DNA of 64,000 bases from Nosocomiicoccus ampullae (GTDB lineage: Bacteria; Bacillota; Bacilli; Staphylococcales; Salinicoccaceae), in the NCBI RefSeq assembly GCF_001696685.1, contig NZ_MBFG01000003.1, forward strand, positions 32,508 through 96,507, written 5' to 3'. Both the position numbers and the translations under genes were made by a program. Shown piece after piece: positions 21,419-30,309 of the stretch. Below the pieces are notes generated by a model. The model worked only from the letters and a program-made list of their open reading frames with translations, did not search any database and was not told the DNA's origin. Position 1 is the first letter of the stretch. Each line of letters opens with the position of its first letter.

Positions 21419-21449
21419 AAAAAAATACTCATGCCAAAGACATGAGTAT
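21419..21449 (-). terminator. Attenuator terminator in the pyrR leader
   Basis: A perfect 9-bp stem (ATACTCATG / CATGAGTAT, arms 21425-21433 and 21441-21449) is followed on the minus strand by a run of T, upstream of the pyrR ribosome-binding site. Confidence 0.88.
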
Positions 21450-21503
21450 ACGCGTCAGTAAACTCGCACATAGTGCGAGTATTATATATATACGTTTCAT
21501 CAT

Positions 21504-21537
21504 GTCTTTTTGGCCTCACGGGACCAATTTTAAAGAC
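21504..21537 (-). promoter_or_regulatory. PyrR-binding RNA hairpin of the pyr leader
   Basis: The minus-strand sequence GGTCCCGTGAGGCC (21512-21525) fits the known PyrR-binding loop pattern (ARUCCNGNGAGGYU). It is closed by an outer stem GTCTTT/AAAGAC. A second strong hairpin (ACTCGCAC / GTGCGAGT) lies between it and the terminator and could be part of the antiterminator. Confidence 0.88.
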
Positions 21538-21565
21538 ACATAAGTATTTAATTATGTTGCTTATT

Positions 21566-21594
21566 ATAATAGTCTTATTTAAACTATTTGTCAA
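21566..21594 (-). promoter_or_regulatory. Promoter of the pyr operon
   Basis: Consensus TTGACA (-35, 21589-21594) and TATTAT (-10, 21566-21571) are spaced by 17 bases on the minus strand, just upstream of the PyrR leader. Confidence 0.85.
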
Positions 21595-21603
21595 CATAAT
21601 CCA

Positions 21604-22509
21604 TTAACTTTTTTCTAAACGTAATTCTTCTAATACTGTTTTAAATTGTACTGGTAATTCAGATGAAAAACTCAGTCGCTCTTTCGAAACGGGATGCGTA
21701 AAGCCAATAGTTTTCGCATGTAGTAATTGTCCATCTGTATCGAATTTTGTCTTTCTTCCGTATACGGGATCTCCAACGATTGGATACCCAATATAATCCA
21801 TATGAACACGAATTTGGTGTGTACGACCCGTCTCTAAAATCGCTTCGATTAACGTGTATCCATTAAAACGTTCTAATACGTTAAAATGCGTCACCGCATC
21901 TTTTCCATCGTCGACGACAGCCATTTGTTGACGCTTTTCTTTGTTACGTCCTATCGGTGCGTCAATTGTTCCTTTGTTATGTGGAATTTCACCGTGAACG
22001 AGTGCAACGTATCGTCGGTCGACAGTTTTATCTTTTAACTGTTCACTTAAATCGCGATGTGCAACATCGTCTTTAGCAACCATTAACAGTCCACTCGTAT
22101 CTTTATCGATTCTATGAACGATACCTGGGCGATACTCTCCATTAATGCCTGAAAGTGAATCGAGTGCATACATTAAACCGTTGACGAGCGTATTACTTTT
22201 ATGTCCAGCTGACGGATGAACAACCATCCCGGACGGTTTATAGACGACTGCGACACTATCATCTTCATATACGATATTTAAATTTAAATCTTCAGGTGTA
22301 ATATCGACATCTTCTACTTCACGCTCAAACACTTCAATCACGTCACCGAGTTTTACCTTATAGTTCGGTTTCACTTCGTCACCATTGACGATAATATTAC
22401 CTTCTTTTAAACGGTTCTGAATTTCAGTACGAGAACTATTTTCGACGTAATCAAGTAGTAGTTTGTCGATTCGTACGTTGACATCTTTTTCTTCGGTTTT
22501 AATTTTCAC
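21604..22509 (-). CDS. rluD: RluD-family 23S rRNA pseudouridine synthase
   Basis: Converts uridines of 23S rRNA to pseudouridine. An N-terminal S4 RNA-binding domain (VRIDKLLLDYVENSSRTEIQ) precedes the catalytic domain with GIVHRIDKDTSGLLMVAK, which holds the active-site Asp, and GRTHQIRVHM. I favour the GTG at 22509 (301 aa) because GGTGA lies five bases upstream; GTG at 22518 or 22521 is possible. The start lies inside the 3' end of lspA by 11 bases. Confidence 0.92.
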   Translation of the reverse strand: MKIKTEEKDVNVRIDKLLLDYVENSSRTEIQNRLKEGNIIVNGDEVKPNYKVKLGDVIEVFEREVEDVDITPEDLNLNIVYEDDSVAVVYKPSGMVVHPSAGHKSNTLVNGLMYALDSLSGINGEYRPGIVHRIDKDTSGLLMVAKDDVAHRDLSEQLKDKTVDRRYVALVHGEIPHNKGTIDAPIGRNKEKRQQMAVVDDGKDAVTHFNVLERFNGYTLIEAILETGRTHQIRVHMDYIGYPIVGDPVYGRKTKFDTDGQLLHAKTIGFTHPVSKERLSFSSELPVQFKTVLEELRLEKS

Positions 22510-22978
22510 TTTGTTCACCACGCTCTGTAAAGAATTGAAATAGCATGAGTATGACTCCAATTGTTAAACTTGAATCTGCAACATTAAATATCGGGAAGTC
22601 ATATGAGAAAATCATCGTATCGATCATATCGACCACTTCTTGAAATAATACACGGTCGATAAAATTCCCTAATGCTCCTGCAATTAGCATTGTCAGTGAT
22701 ATTTGTAATAGTAAATCATCCGTCGCTTCTTTTTTATAAAAATATACCAACATAATAATGACGAATACGGTAATGATGTAGAAGAGCCACATTTTACCTT
22801 GTAACATGCCCCACGCTGCGCCACTATTTCTATGTGACGTGATCGATAAGAAGTTTTGGATGATTGGTATCGATTCCCCGTAGTCCATAAATTTAACTAC
22901 GAGGAATTTTGTAATTTGGTCAAGCGCCAATATACCGATACCGAAAATACTCATCGGAATAATTCGATAGTTTTTCAT
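22499..22978 (-). CDS. lspA: Lipoprotein signal peptidase
   Basis: Cleaves the signal peptide of lipidated prolipoproteins in the membrane. The 159-aa protein has four hydrophobic segments and the family motifs NSGAAWGM, AGALGNFIDRV and FNVADSSLTIG, which include the two catalytic aspartates. ATG 22978 follows AGGTGAGACG; a 12-residue longer frame reads into ileS and is rejected. Confidence 0.95.
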   Translation of the reverse strand: MKNYRIIPMSIFGIGILALDQITKFLVVKFMDYGESIPIIQNFLSITSHRNSGAAWGMLQGKMWLFYIITVFVIIMLVYFYKKEATDDLLLQISLTMLIAGALGNFIDRVLFQEVVDMIDTMIFSYDFPIFNVADSSLTIGVILMLFQFFTERGEQSEN

Positions 22979-22986
22979 CGTCTCAC

Positions 22987-25725
22987 CTAGTTTTCTCCAA
23001 CAACAGTACGGCAACGATCACAAATATCATCTTTACCGCTCACGAGGTTTGCGTCTGTTTTATAGTTCCAGCAACGTGCACATTTTTCACCTTCAGCATG
23101 CTCTACTTTAACTGTCGTGTTTTGATATGCTGTACCGTCTGTTAACTCATCGACGATTTCAACTTGCGAAACGATAAAGAGCTGTGTGAACTCTGAATTG
23201 ATGCTGTCTTTTGTTAATCCTTCAGGTAATGTTAACGTCACTTTCGCATCGAGTGATTTACCGATGACTTTTTCGTTACGTGCCACTTCTAACGCTTTAT
23301 AAACGTCATCACGTACCTCCATAATTTGTGCCCACTGTTCTAATACTTTCTCATCGACATCTTCTTTGTCGCTAAAGTGTGTTAAGTGGATACTTTCAGC
23401 TGTACGGTGTGGTGTATGGTCGTAAATATCTTCTGCAGTGTGAACGAGCACTGGTGCTAACACTTTTGTTAAATCTTCTAAAATACGGTGTAACACTGTT
23501 TGTACACTACGTCTTACTAAAGAATCTTCTTTTTCGATATATAAAATATCTTTTGCATAATCTAAGTAGAAGTTTGATAAGTCTACGTTGATGAAGTTCT
23601 GTAATGACTGGTAAATCGTAATGTAGTTATATGCGTCGTAGTTGTCTCTCGTTTCGTTATAAAACTTACTAAATTTGTTGTACATATATTTATCGACGTC
23701 GTATAAATCGTCATATGCAACTTTGTCTGTTTCAACGTTAAAGTCGCTTAAGTTTCCGAGTAGGAATCTCATCGTGTTACGGATTTTACGGTATACGTCT
23801 GACACTTGTTTTAAAATGTCGTCAGAAATACGTATGTCTTCTTCAAAGTCACTTGAGAATGCCCATAGACGAATGATGTCTGCACCCATTTGGTTCATAA
23901 TTTTCGTTGGATCTACAACGTTACCGAGTGATTTCGACATCTTCTTACCTTCTCCGTCCATGACGAATCCGTGTGATAATAACTCTTTGTATGGTGATAC
24001 TCCGCGCGTTGCGACACTTGTAATAAGTGAAGAGTTGAACCAACCTCTATATTGGTCAGAACCTTCAAAGTATAAGTCTGATGGATACGTTAAGTAATCT
24101 CTATAATCGAGTACCCCTCTATGTGTTGACCCAGAGTCGAACCACACGTCCATAATATCTGTTTCTTTTTCAAACGTACCGTTTGGAGAACCTTCGTGCG
24201 TAAATCCTTCTGGTAATAAGTCTTTTGCATCCCATTCAAACCAAACGTTACTTCCGTGTGTTTCAAATAGAGTTGCAACGTGTTCCATTACTTCAGGGTC
24301 GACGATTGCTTCACCATTTTCAGCATAGAAGAATGGAAGTGGTACACCCCAAACACGTTGACGTGAAATGACCCAGTCTCCGCGGTTTTTAATCATGTTA
24401 TACATACGTTCTCTATTCCACTCAACTTGGAATTTCGTGTTGTTAAGTGCTTCTAGAATTTCTTCACGTACGTTTTCGATTGACGCAAACCATTGTGGTG
24501 TTGCACGGAAGATTACCGGTGTTTTAGAACGCCAGTCATGTGGATACGAGTGCGTAATGAACTGTAGTTTAACTAATGCGCCTGCTTTATCTAAGTCTTC
24601 ACCGATTACTTTGTTTGCATCGTCATAGTATAACCCTTCATATTTGCCCGCTTCTTCAGTAAATACACCTTTGTTATTTACTGGAGATAAAATTTCAAGA
24701 TCATATTTTTGTGCAACTTTATAGTCGTCATCCCCGTGACCAGGTGCTGTATGGACAAGTCCAGTACCGCCGTCAGTCGTTACGTGATCTCCTAAAATAA
24801 CGAGACTCATACGATCAAATAATGGGTGTTTTGCTTCGACGCGTTCGATTTCAGAACCTTTAAATTCTTTCGTACGAGTAACTTTTTCTTTCTCCCACTC
24901 AACAACTTCTAAATACGTGTCAAGTAATTCTTCAGCAATAACGTACGCTTCACCTTCATAATCAAACTGTACATAATTCAATTCAGGATGAACAGCGATT
25001 GCTAAGTTTGAGGGAATCGTCCACGGAGTTGTCGTCCAAATGACTAAGTTTACGCCTTTTTCAATTACGTCATTACCGTTTTCTACTTTGAACGTCACGT
25101 AAATTGACGGTGAACGCTTGTCTTTATATTCAAGTTCCGCTTCAGCTAAACTCGATTCTGATACAGGTGACCAGTACACTGGTTTTTTACCACGGTAAAT
25201 TAAGCCACGCTCCACCATATCTTTTAAGACACGTACTTGTGATGCTTCAAATTCTGGTTTATATGTTAAATACGGGTTATCCCACTCTCCGTCGATACCC
25301 ATACGCATAAATCCTGTCATTTGACCTTGTACTTGTTCGTTTGCGAATGCTTCACATTTTTTACGGAATTCACTCACTGACATTTTGTTGCGGTCGACAC
25401 CTTTATTTGTCAGTGCTTGCTCGATTGGTAAACCGTGCGTATCCCATCCAGGTACATATGGTGTGTAATATCCTTGCATTTGTTTGTTACGGTTAATGAT
25501 ATCTTTTACGATTTTATTTAACGCGTGTCCCATATGAATCGCACCGTTAGCATATGGTGGTCCGTCGTGTAATACGAACGGTTCATTCCCTTTATTTAAT
25601 TCCAATTTTTTATTATATAAATCCATTTCGTGCCAGCGTTTTTGCATTTCTGGCTCTTTTTGTGTTAATCCGCCGCGCATTTTAAAATCCGTATGCGGCA
25701 TAAGTAGCGTGTCTTTGTAATCCAT
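22987..25725 (-). CDS. ileS: Isoleucyl-tRNA synthetase
   Basis: Charges tRNA-Ile in the cytoplasm. The 912-aa enzyme shows the HIGH box as [16 protein letters not shown], the KMSKS loop [12 protein letters not shown], an editing domain between them, and a C-terminal zinc finger ([18 protein letters not shown]). The start follows AGGAGGAAATATAAG. A T-box leader controls it. It is the eukaryote-unlike bacterial type, close to that of Staphylococcus chromosomes. Confidence 0.97.
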   Translation of the reverse strand: MDYKDTLLMPHTDFKMRGGLTQKEPEMQKRWHEMDLYNKKLELNKGNEPFVLHDGPPYANGAIHMGHALNKIVKDIINRNKQMQGYYTPYVPGWDTHGLPIEQALTNKGVDRNKMSVSEFRKKCEAFANEQVQGQMTGFMRMGIDGEWDNPYLTYKPEFEASQVRVLKDMVERGLIYRGKKPVYWSPVSESSLAEAELEYKDKRSPSIYVTFKVENGNDVIEKGVNLVIWTTTPWTIPSNLAIAVHPELNYVQFDYEGEAYVIAEELLDTYLEVVEWEKEKVTRTKEFKGSEIERVEAKHPLFDRMSLVILGDHVTTDGGTGLVHTAPGHGDDDYKVAQKYDLEILSPVNNKGVFTEEAGKYEGLYYDDANKVIGEDLDKAGALVKLQFITHSYPHDWRSKTPVIFRATPQWFASIENVREEILEALNNTKFQVEWNRERMYNMIKNRGDWVISRQRVWGVPLPFFYAENGEAIVDPEVMEHVATLFETHGSNVWFEWDAKDLLPEGFTHEGSPNGTFEKETDIMDVWFDSGSTHRGVLDYRDYLTYPSDLYFEGSDQYRGWFNSSLITSVATRGVSPYKELLSHGFVMDGEGKKMSKSLGNVVDPTKIMNQMGADIIRLWAFSSDFEEDIRISDDILKQVSDVYRKIRNTMRFLLGNLSDFNVETDKVAYDDLYDVDKYMYNKFSKFYNETRDNYDAYNYITIYQSLQNFINVDLSNFYLDYAKDILYIEKEDSLVRRSVQTVLHRILEDLTKVLAPVLVHTAEDIYDHTPHRTAESIHLTHFSDKEDVDEKVLEQWAQIMEVRDDVYKALEVARNEKVIGKSLDAKVTLTLPEGLTKDSINSEFTQLFIVSQVEIVDELTDGTAYQNTTVKVEHAEGEKCARCWNYKTDANLVSGKDDICDRCRTVVGEN

Positions 25726-25747
25726 TCTTATATTTCCTCCTAATAAA

Positions 25748-25950
25748 TTAAAAACTCTTTACAAGTCAAAAAGGGACGATTTCACCGTGTTACCACCCTA
25801 ATTGACTCATAAAGAGCCCACTCATTTATATATTTATATAATTATCATATTAGTGATATCAATATATTTATTTTCTAGAGCTTTCACCGTCCTCTAGTCG
25901 CTTTAAAAAAGTCAATATATTGCGTGTCTAATACATTAATAACATTATGC
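25748..25950 (-). promoter_or_regulatory. T-box riboswitch of ileS
   Basis: The minus strand carries the conserved T-box AGGGTGGTAACACGG (25785-25799), then a terminator pairing CTCTTTA..AGTCAA..AGGG with CCCT..TTGACT..TAAAGAG followed by TTTTT. Upstream is a stem I apical hairpin (CTAGAG..CTCTAG). In the 3' side of stem I, GATATCACT offers ATC at 25855-25857 as a likely isoleucine specifier. Uncharged tRNA-Ile should favour antitermination. Confidence 0.88.
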
Positions 25951-25972
25951 AAAAATTTCAGACTATTGTCAA
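25944..25972 (-). promoter_or_regulatory. Promoter of ileS
   Basis: TTGACA (25967-25972) and CATAAT (25944-25949) with 17-base spacing on the minus strand, just before the T-box leader. Confidence 0.8.
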
Positions 25973-25984
25973 ACCATATTGAAA

Positions 25985-26767
25985 CTAGTCTTCATACACT
26001 AAAACTTCGATTCTCGACTTCCCTTTTCTCGTTTCATGAATAAACTCACTCACGATAAATCTTCCAAAACCTCTCACACTGATTACGTCTTCAAGTTCGA
26101 CTTGGAAACTCGGATCTGTCACGAGTGCATGGTTGACTTTAACTTTCTCTCGCGTGATACGATTTTTACTTTTTGCACGTCCTTCTTTTAACACTTCTGA
26201 TACGATCACATCTAAACGAAACGATGAGACGATTATCGAATGTTTCGTCGTATTCGAGACTGCGCTTAAAAATTCATCGTTAGGAATTTTAACGAGTTCG
26301 ATCGGTGCGTTTTTTATCGTCGTAAGTTCTGATTTAAATAAATCAAAGAAGTTTTTATCGATCGCAAATTGTATATGATCTGAAAGAATAATGTCACCGA
26401 GTTTACTACGGTCGACGCCGACATTCATCATCGCACCTAAAATATTACGATGTGTGAGCGTCACAAATTTTTCTGGATAATGTAACTCTACCGTCTCAAT
26501 TTCAAAATCATCTCGAGAGACTTCTAACATTTCTGGAACGAGTAAGACACGTTTGCGTTCGTGGTTATCTTCACTACCCCCACCGTAATATTCAATTTTT
26601 ATATCAGGGAAACGTCCGCTAATACTTTCGATAATTTTACGTTCTCTTGGATCAGTAAAATCGAGTAATACAGGATAATAATCTCTCGACGCGATTTCAA
26701 ATTTACTATAGTAAAAAGTAATCTTTTCTTTTTCTTCTTGTCTAAAATGTTGAAATAGGGATTCCAT
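25985..26767 (-). CDS. ylmH: S4-domain RNA-binding protein YlmH
   Basis: YlmH proteins bind RNA through a C-terminal S4 domain; in Bacillus subtilis YlmH has been linked to ribosome-associated quality control alongside RqcH. The 260-aa protein has an N-terminal domain with LTHRNILGAMMNVGVDRSKLGDI and the S4 domain at about 185-245 (SFRLDVIVSEVLKEGRAKSK). It follows ylmG as in other Bacillales, but divIVA, which normally separates it from ileS, is missing. Confidence 0.93.
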   Translation of the reverse strand: MESLFQHFRQEEKEKITFYYSKFEIASRDYYPVLLDFTDPRERKIIESISGRFPDIKIEYYGGGSEDNHERKRVLLVPEMLEVSRDDFEIETVELHYPEKFVTLTHRNILGAMMNVGVDRSKLGDIILSDHIQFAIDKNFFDLFKSELTTIKNAPIELVKIPNDEFLSAVSNTTKHSIIVSSFRLDVIVSEVLKEGRAKSKNRITREKVKVNHALVTDPSFQVELEDVISVRGFGRFIVSEFIHETRKGKSRIEVLVYED

Positions 26768-26788
26768 AATATAACTCCTAATGGCGAA

Positions 26789-26819
26789 ATAAAAAAGAGA
26801 TATTGTAACAATATCTCTT
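26789..26819 (-). terminator. Terminator after ylmG
   Basis: An 11-bp perfect stem (AAGAGATATTG / CAATATCTCTT, 26795-26805 and 26809-26819) is followed by TTTTTT on the minus strand. The stem begins with the last two bases of the ylmG stop codon. Confidence 0.88.
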
Positions 26820-27123
26820 ACATTAACATATTATATAACGATACAAATATTTGACGCATACCAAAGTTAAATAACTGGAATATAATAATTAAAAAGATCG
26901 GTGAAATATCGATCATACCACCGATTGGTGGAATTATATTTCTCAGCGGTGAAAGTAACGGTTCATATATTTTACCGAGTAACTCACCAAATGATGACTC
27001 TCTTAAACCTGGAATCCAACTAGATAGTATGTAAATGATGAATCCCCAAGTAAAAATTGGCCATAATATCGAATATATTTTAACTACTGTTGTCAGTATA
27101 TTTATCGCTGTTGATTGGTCCAC
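26818..27123 (-). CDS. ylmG: YggT-family membrane protein YlmG
   Basis: A 101-aa protein with two hydrophobic segments (IYSILWPIFTWGFIIYIL and ISPIFLIIIFQLFNF) around the conserved EPLLSPLRNIIPPIGGMID, the YggT hallmark. The family is linked to cell division and shape by its place in the dcw cluster, but its molecular role is unclear. It starts with GTG eight bases after AAGGAG. Confidence 0.9.
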   Translation of the reverse strand: MDQSTAINILTTVVKIYSILWPIFTWGFIIYILSSWIPGLRESSFGELLGKIYEPLLSPLRNIIPPIGGMIDISPIFLIIIFQLFNFGMRQIFVSLYNMLM

Positions 27124-27135
27124 AGTAAAAACTCC

Positions 27136-27651
27136 TTACATTAAGTCAGAGTCATTTTTCTCCGAAATAACACCTTCGACACCAACAGAGTTTGGTGTAC
27201 ATAAGAAAATGTCAGCTCCAACTTTTTGAATATCGCCTTCTAAAGCATACACTGTTCCACTTAAAAAGTCGATAATTCTCTTTTTGGATACTTTATCGAG
27301 TTTTGATAAGTTCACAAGTGCTGTTTGATTACTTTTTAATTGATCCGCGATATCTTGAGTTTCACCAAATACATATGGTTCAAACAGACATACTTTTGTA
27401 TTAATTTTACTCATGTCAACGTTTCCCCCTTGTTTTACTACTGGCTCACTCACTTCACGGTGCTCTCTTGCCTCAATTTTCGGTTTACGGCTTCTCTTTG
27501 TTTTTTCAGAAAAATCGACTGCTGTGACTTTACTTTTCTTTTCTACTTTTGGCTGTTCTTTAACTTCAGCTTCTTGCTTTGGTTCTGTTTCAATTTCATC
27601 CATATCTTCAGATTCGATTACGAATAAATCTTTTAAAAATTGAAGAGCCAT
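27136..27651 (-). CDS. sepF: Cell division protein SepF
   Basis: SepF polymerises into rings that bundle FtsZ and tie it to the membrane. The 171-aa protein has a short N-terminal membrane-targeting helix ([14 protein letters not shown]), an acidic/basic linker (about 20-80), and the C-terminal SepF domain ([38 protein letters not shown]). ATG 27651 follows AGGTGA; a GTG three codons earlier overlaps that site. Confidence 0.94.
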   Translation of the reverse strand: MALQFLKDLFVIESEDMDEIETEPKQEAEVKEQPKVEKKSKVTAVDFSEKTKRSRKPKIEAREHREVSEPVVKQGGNVDMSKINTKVCLFEPYVFGETQDIADQLKSNQTALVNLSKLDKVSKKRIIDFLSGTVYALEGDIQKVGADIFLCTPNSVGVEGVISEKNDSDLM

Positions 27652-27660
27652 TTGAATCAC

Positions 27661-28290
27661 CTATTTTCCCATAATTTTACTACCGAGTCTAATAAATGTC
27701 GCACCCTCTTCAAGTGCAATTTTATAGTCGTTACTCATTCCCATACTTAACTCAGTAATATCTTTAAATTCCTTTTGTAAATCATCTCTAAGTTCTCTTA
27801 ACTGTTTAAACACATTTCTAATTTCTTCAACGTTGTCTGTTTCAGGTGCCATCGTCATGAGCCCGATCACTTTAACGTGATCATATTTTGATACTTTCGT
27901 AACAAAATCTTTGACGTCTTCAGGTTTTAAACCATGTTTCGTCTCTTCTCCTGACACATTTACCTGTATAAAACATTTTACATCATGCGAGCTATATTGT
28001 TCAATACGTTTCGCGATAGATTCTCGCTCTAATGAGTGTAAGTAATATAGATTATCTATGACATCTTTAACTTTTCTCGATTGAAGTGTTCCGATAAAGT
28101 GCATATTCGCATCCTGAGGAAGTGCGGCTCTTTTTTCGTTAAATCCTTCAATTCTATTCTCTCCAAAATCTCTCACGCCTGCGTCGTATGCTTCTAGCGC
28201 ATCTTCAACAGTATGATATTTAGTCACAGCGATAATCGTCGCTTGATTATTGACTTCTTCTTTTACTTTTAAATAATTATCTTTATTCAA
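27661..28290 (-). CDS. ylmE: PLP homeostasis protein (YggS/YlmE family)
   Basis: YggS/PLPBP proteins bind pyridoxal 5'-phosphate without known enzyme activity and balance amino acid and vitamin B6 pools. The 209-aa protein shows the PLP lysine in AVTKYH, then FGENR, HFIGTLQSRK, and the C-terminal LSMGMSNDY and FIRLGSKIMG. The start is TTG 28290, seven bases after AGGAG; no ATG is available nearby. It abuts pgeF directly. Confidence 0.93.
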   Translation of the reverse strand: MNKDNYLKVKEEVNNQATIIAVTKYHTVEDALEAYDAGVRDFGENRIEGFNEKRAALPQDANMHFIGTLQSRKVKDVIDNLYYLHSLERESIAKRIEQYSSHDVKCFIQVNVSGEETKHGLKPEDVKDFVTKVSKYDHVKVIGLMTMAPETDNVEEIRNVFKQLRELRDDLQKEFKDITELSMGMSNDYKIALEEGATFIRLGSKIMGK

Positions 28291-29055
28291 TTATAATCTC
28301 CTTCCAATAAACCCTAAAGCACGTCCCGTCGGTTGATCATCTAATCGATATGAAAAGAATTCCTCACTTTCCGTACCGATTGGTGTGACGTGAATGTTCG
28401 ATTCTTTTATACCGTAATCGAGTGCTTGGTGTTTATTTGCAGTTTTTAAATCGAGTAAAAATTTATCGTTACCTAATGGAGTCACTGCTTCTTTAGCCAC
28501 TAAAAATGAATCGTTGACGACCGCATCATCGACTTCATAATAATCACCGTTAATCGCAACTCCAATGACGACGCGTAGATCATCGATATCTCCGTCGTAT
28601 TGATCTAAAAGGTTTTTTAATACGTTCCCACGCGTTCCCTTCCATCCTGCATGCGCTAAGCCTAAAAAGCTATTCGCTACGCTGTACACATAAATCGGTG
28701 TACAGTCTGCGTAATTCATACCGAGTACGATATTTCTTTCATATGTATATAGAGCGTCTATACCATATATGTTATTTGTTAACGCATCTACATTTGTCCC
28801 GGCATCCGCTTTTTTTACTTCATACACTTTGTTTTCATGCGTTTGAATTGGGATCACGAAATCTGAACGTTCAAATCCGATTTCTTCACTTAAAAGTTGT
28901 TGATGGTGGTGTACATTGTCCGGATTATCTCCGATATATAGCGCCATATTAAATGCATTTCTTGGATAGTCGCTTTGACCGTTTGTACGTTTCGTATACC
29001 CAAACACTAAATCGTCTGAACTGTATCCTACATAATGATTATAATTTTTAAACAC
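28291..29055 (-). CDS. pgeF: Laccase-domain protein PgeF/YlmD
   Basis: Members of the DUF152/laccase-domain family are zinc or copper enzymes reported to cleave purine nucleosides and, in E. coli, to correct peptidoglycan precursors. The 254-aa protein carries the metal-ligand motifs YADCTPIYVY and LAHAGWKGT, and ends FFSYRLDDQPTGRALGFIG. It starts with GTG 29055 behind AGGAG. It follows ftsZ after a terminator. Confidence 0.92.
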   Translation of the reverse strand: MFKNYNHYVGYSSDDLVFGYTKRTNGQSDYPRNAFNMALYIGDNPDNVHHHQQLLSEEIGFERSDFVIPIQTHENKVYEVKKADAGTNVDALTNNIYGIDALYTYERNIVLGMNYADCTPIYVYSVANSFLGLAHAGWKGTRGNVLKNLLDQYDGDIDDLRVVIGVAINGDYYEVDDAVVNDSFLVAKEAVTPLGNDKFLLDLKTANKHQALDYGIKESNIHVTPIGTESEEFFSYRLDDQPTGRALGFIGRRL

Positions 29056-29076
29056 GCGTATCTATCTCCTAATAGA

Positions 29077-29109
29077 CAAAAACGGAGATATTGATGTCAA
29101 TATCTCCGT
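29077..29109 (-). terminator. Terminator after ftsZ
   Basis: A perfect 13-bp stem (ACGGAGATATTGA / TCAATATCTCCGT, 29082-29094 and 29097-29109) with a minimal TG loop, followed by TTTTTG on the minus strand. It may be partly read through, since pgeF has little room for its own promoter. Confidence 0.85.
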
Positions 29110-29120
29110 GAGTGAATGTC

Positions 29121-30284
29121 TTATCTTCTACGACTACGACGACCTCTAATAAATGATGGTACGTCTGGCTCGTTATCTAATGAAGATTTTCTATCAGAGC
29201 TATCAAATGATTGTTCAGAATTTGAACGATCATCTAAGTTGATGAATGAATCTTCTCTTTCTTTTTCTTCGAATGAAGGTGCTTGTCTACGTTCTTGTTG
29301 AACTGGACGTTCAGGACCTCTTGATACTGACTTTTCGTTAAAGCCTGTTGCGATAACTGTAATTACTAGCTCATCTTCAAGCTCAGGGTTGATTACTGTA
29401 CCGAAGATCATGTTTACATCTTCGTCTGCAGCGTCTTGAACGATGTCCGCAGCTTCTTGAGCTTCGAATAGTGATAAGTTTTCGCCACCAGTGATGTTCA
29501 TTAACACACCTTGTGCACCGACGATTGAAGTTTCAAGTAATGGACTTGAGATTGCTTTTTTAGCCGCTTCAACCGCACGGTTTTCACCACTTGCGACACC
29601 GATACCCATTAATGCAGAACCTTTGTCTGTCATAATCGTCTTAACGTCCGCAAAGTCTAAGTTTACTTCACCGCTTACGCTGATGAGGTCTGAAATACCT
29701 TGAACCCCTTGACGTAATACGTTATCCGCTTCTTTAAATGCTTCCATCATCGGTGTTGATTTGTCAACGATATCGAGTAATCTGTCATTTGGGATAACGA
29801 TTAATGTATCTACAGCAGCTTTCATTTGTTCTACACCTGCAGCTGCTTGTGTTTGACGTTTTCTACCTTCAAAAGAGAATGGGCGTGTTACAACACCAAC
29901 TGTTAAAGCTCCCATTTCTTTTGCGATTTTCGCAACGACTGGTGCTGCTCCAGTACCAGTTCCGCCACCCATACCAGCAGTGACGAATACCATGTCCGCA
30001 CCTTGGATTGCGTCTTCAATTTGTTCACGTGATTCTTCTGAAGCTTTTTTACCAATTTCAGGGTTCGCTCCAGCACCTAAACCACGTGTTAATTTTTCTC
30101 CGATTTGGATTTTAGATTCTGCTTTTGATAAGTTTAAAGCTTGTCCGTCTGTGTTAACTGCAATAAATTCAACGTTTTGCATACCTTCATCGATCATTCG
30201 GTTTACTGCGTTGTTTCCTCCGCCACCGACACCGATTACTTTAATAGATGCTTGATGGTTAAAACCAGTTTCAAATTCTAACAT
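29121..30284 (-). CDS. ftsZ: Cell division GTPase FtsZ
   Basis: The tubulin-like protein that forms the Z ring. The 387-aa protein begins [20 protein letters not shown], has the GTP signature [17 protein letters not shown], synergy loop residues in [15 protein letters not shown] context ([10 protein letters not shown]), a disordered linker from about 315, and the C-terminal binding peptide VPSFIRGR followed by basic residues. I start at ATG 30284; the frame to 30302 begins at a TTG inside the ribosome-binding region. Confidence 0.97.
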   Translation of the reverse strand: MLEFETGFNHQASIKVIGVGGGGNNAVNRMIDEGMQNVEFIAVNTDGQALNLSKAESKIQIGEKLTRGLGAGANPEIGKKASEESREQIEDAIQGADMVFVTAGMGGGTGTGAAPVVAKIAKEMGALTVGVVTRPFSFEGRKRQTQAAAGVEQMKAAVDTLIVIPNDRLLDIVDKSTPMMEAFKEADNVLRQGVQGISDLISVSGEVNLDFADVKTIMTDKGSALMGIGVASGENRAVEAAKKAISSPLLETSIVGAQGVLMNITGGENLSLFEAQEAADIVQDAADEDVNMIFGTVINPELEDELVITVIATGFNEKSVSRGPERPVQQERRQAPSFEEKEREDSFINLDDRSNSEQSFDSSDRKSSLDNEPDVPSFIRGRRSRRR

Positions 30285-30309
30285 CTCACCATATCCTCCC
30301 AAATTTTAA

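Noticed and set aside
21415-21597. 60-codon minus-strand frame in the pyrR leader
   Set aside because: It overlaps the promoter, PyrR hairpin and terminator, starts before the likely transcription start, and has no family pattern.
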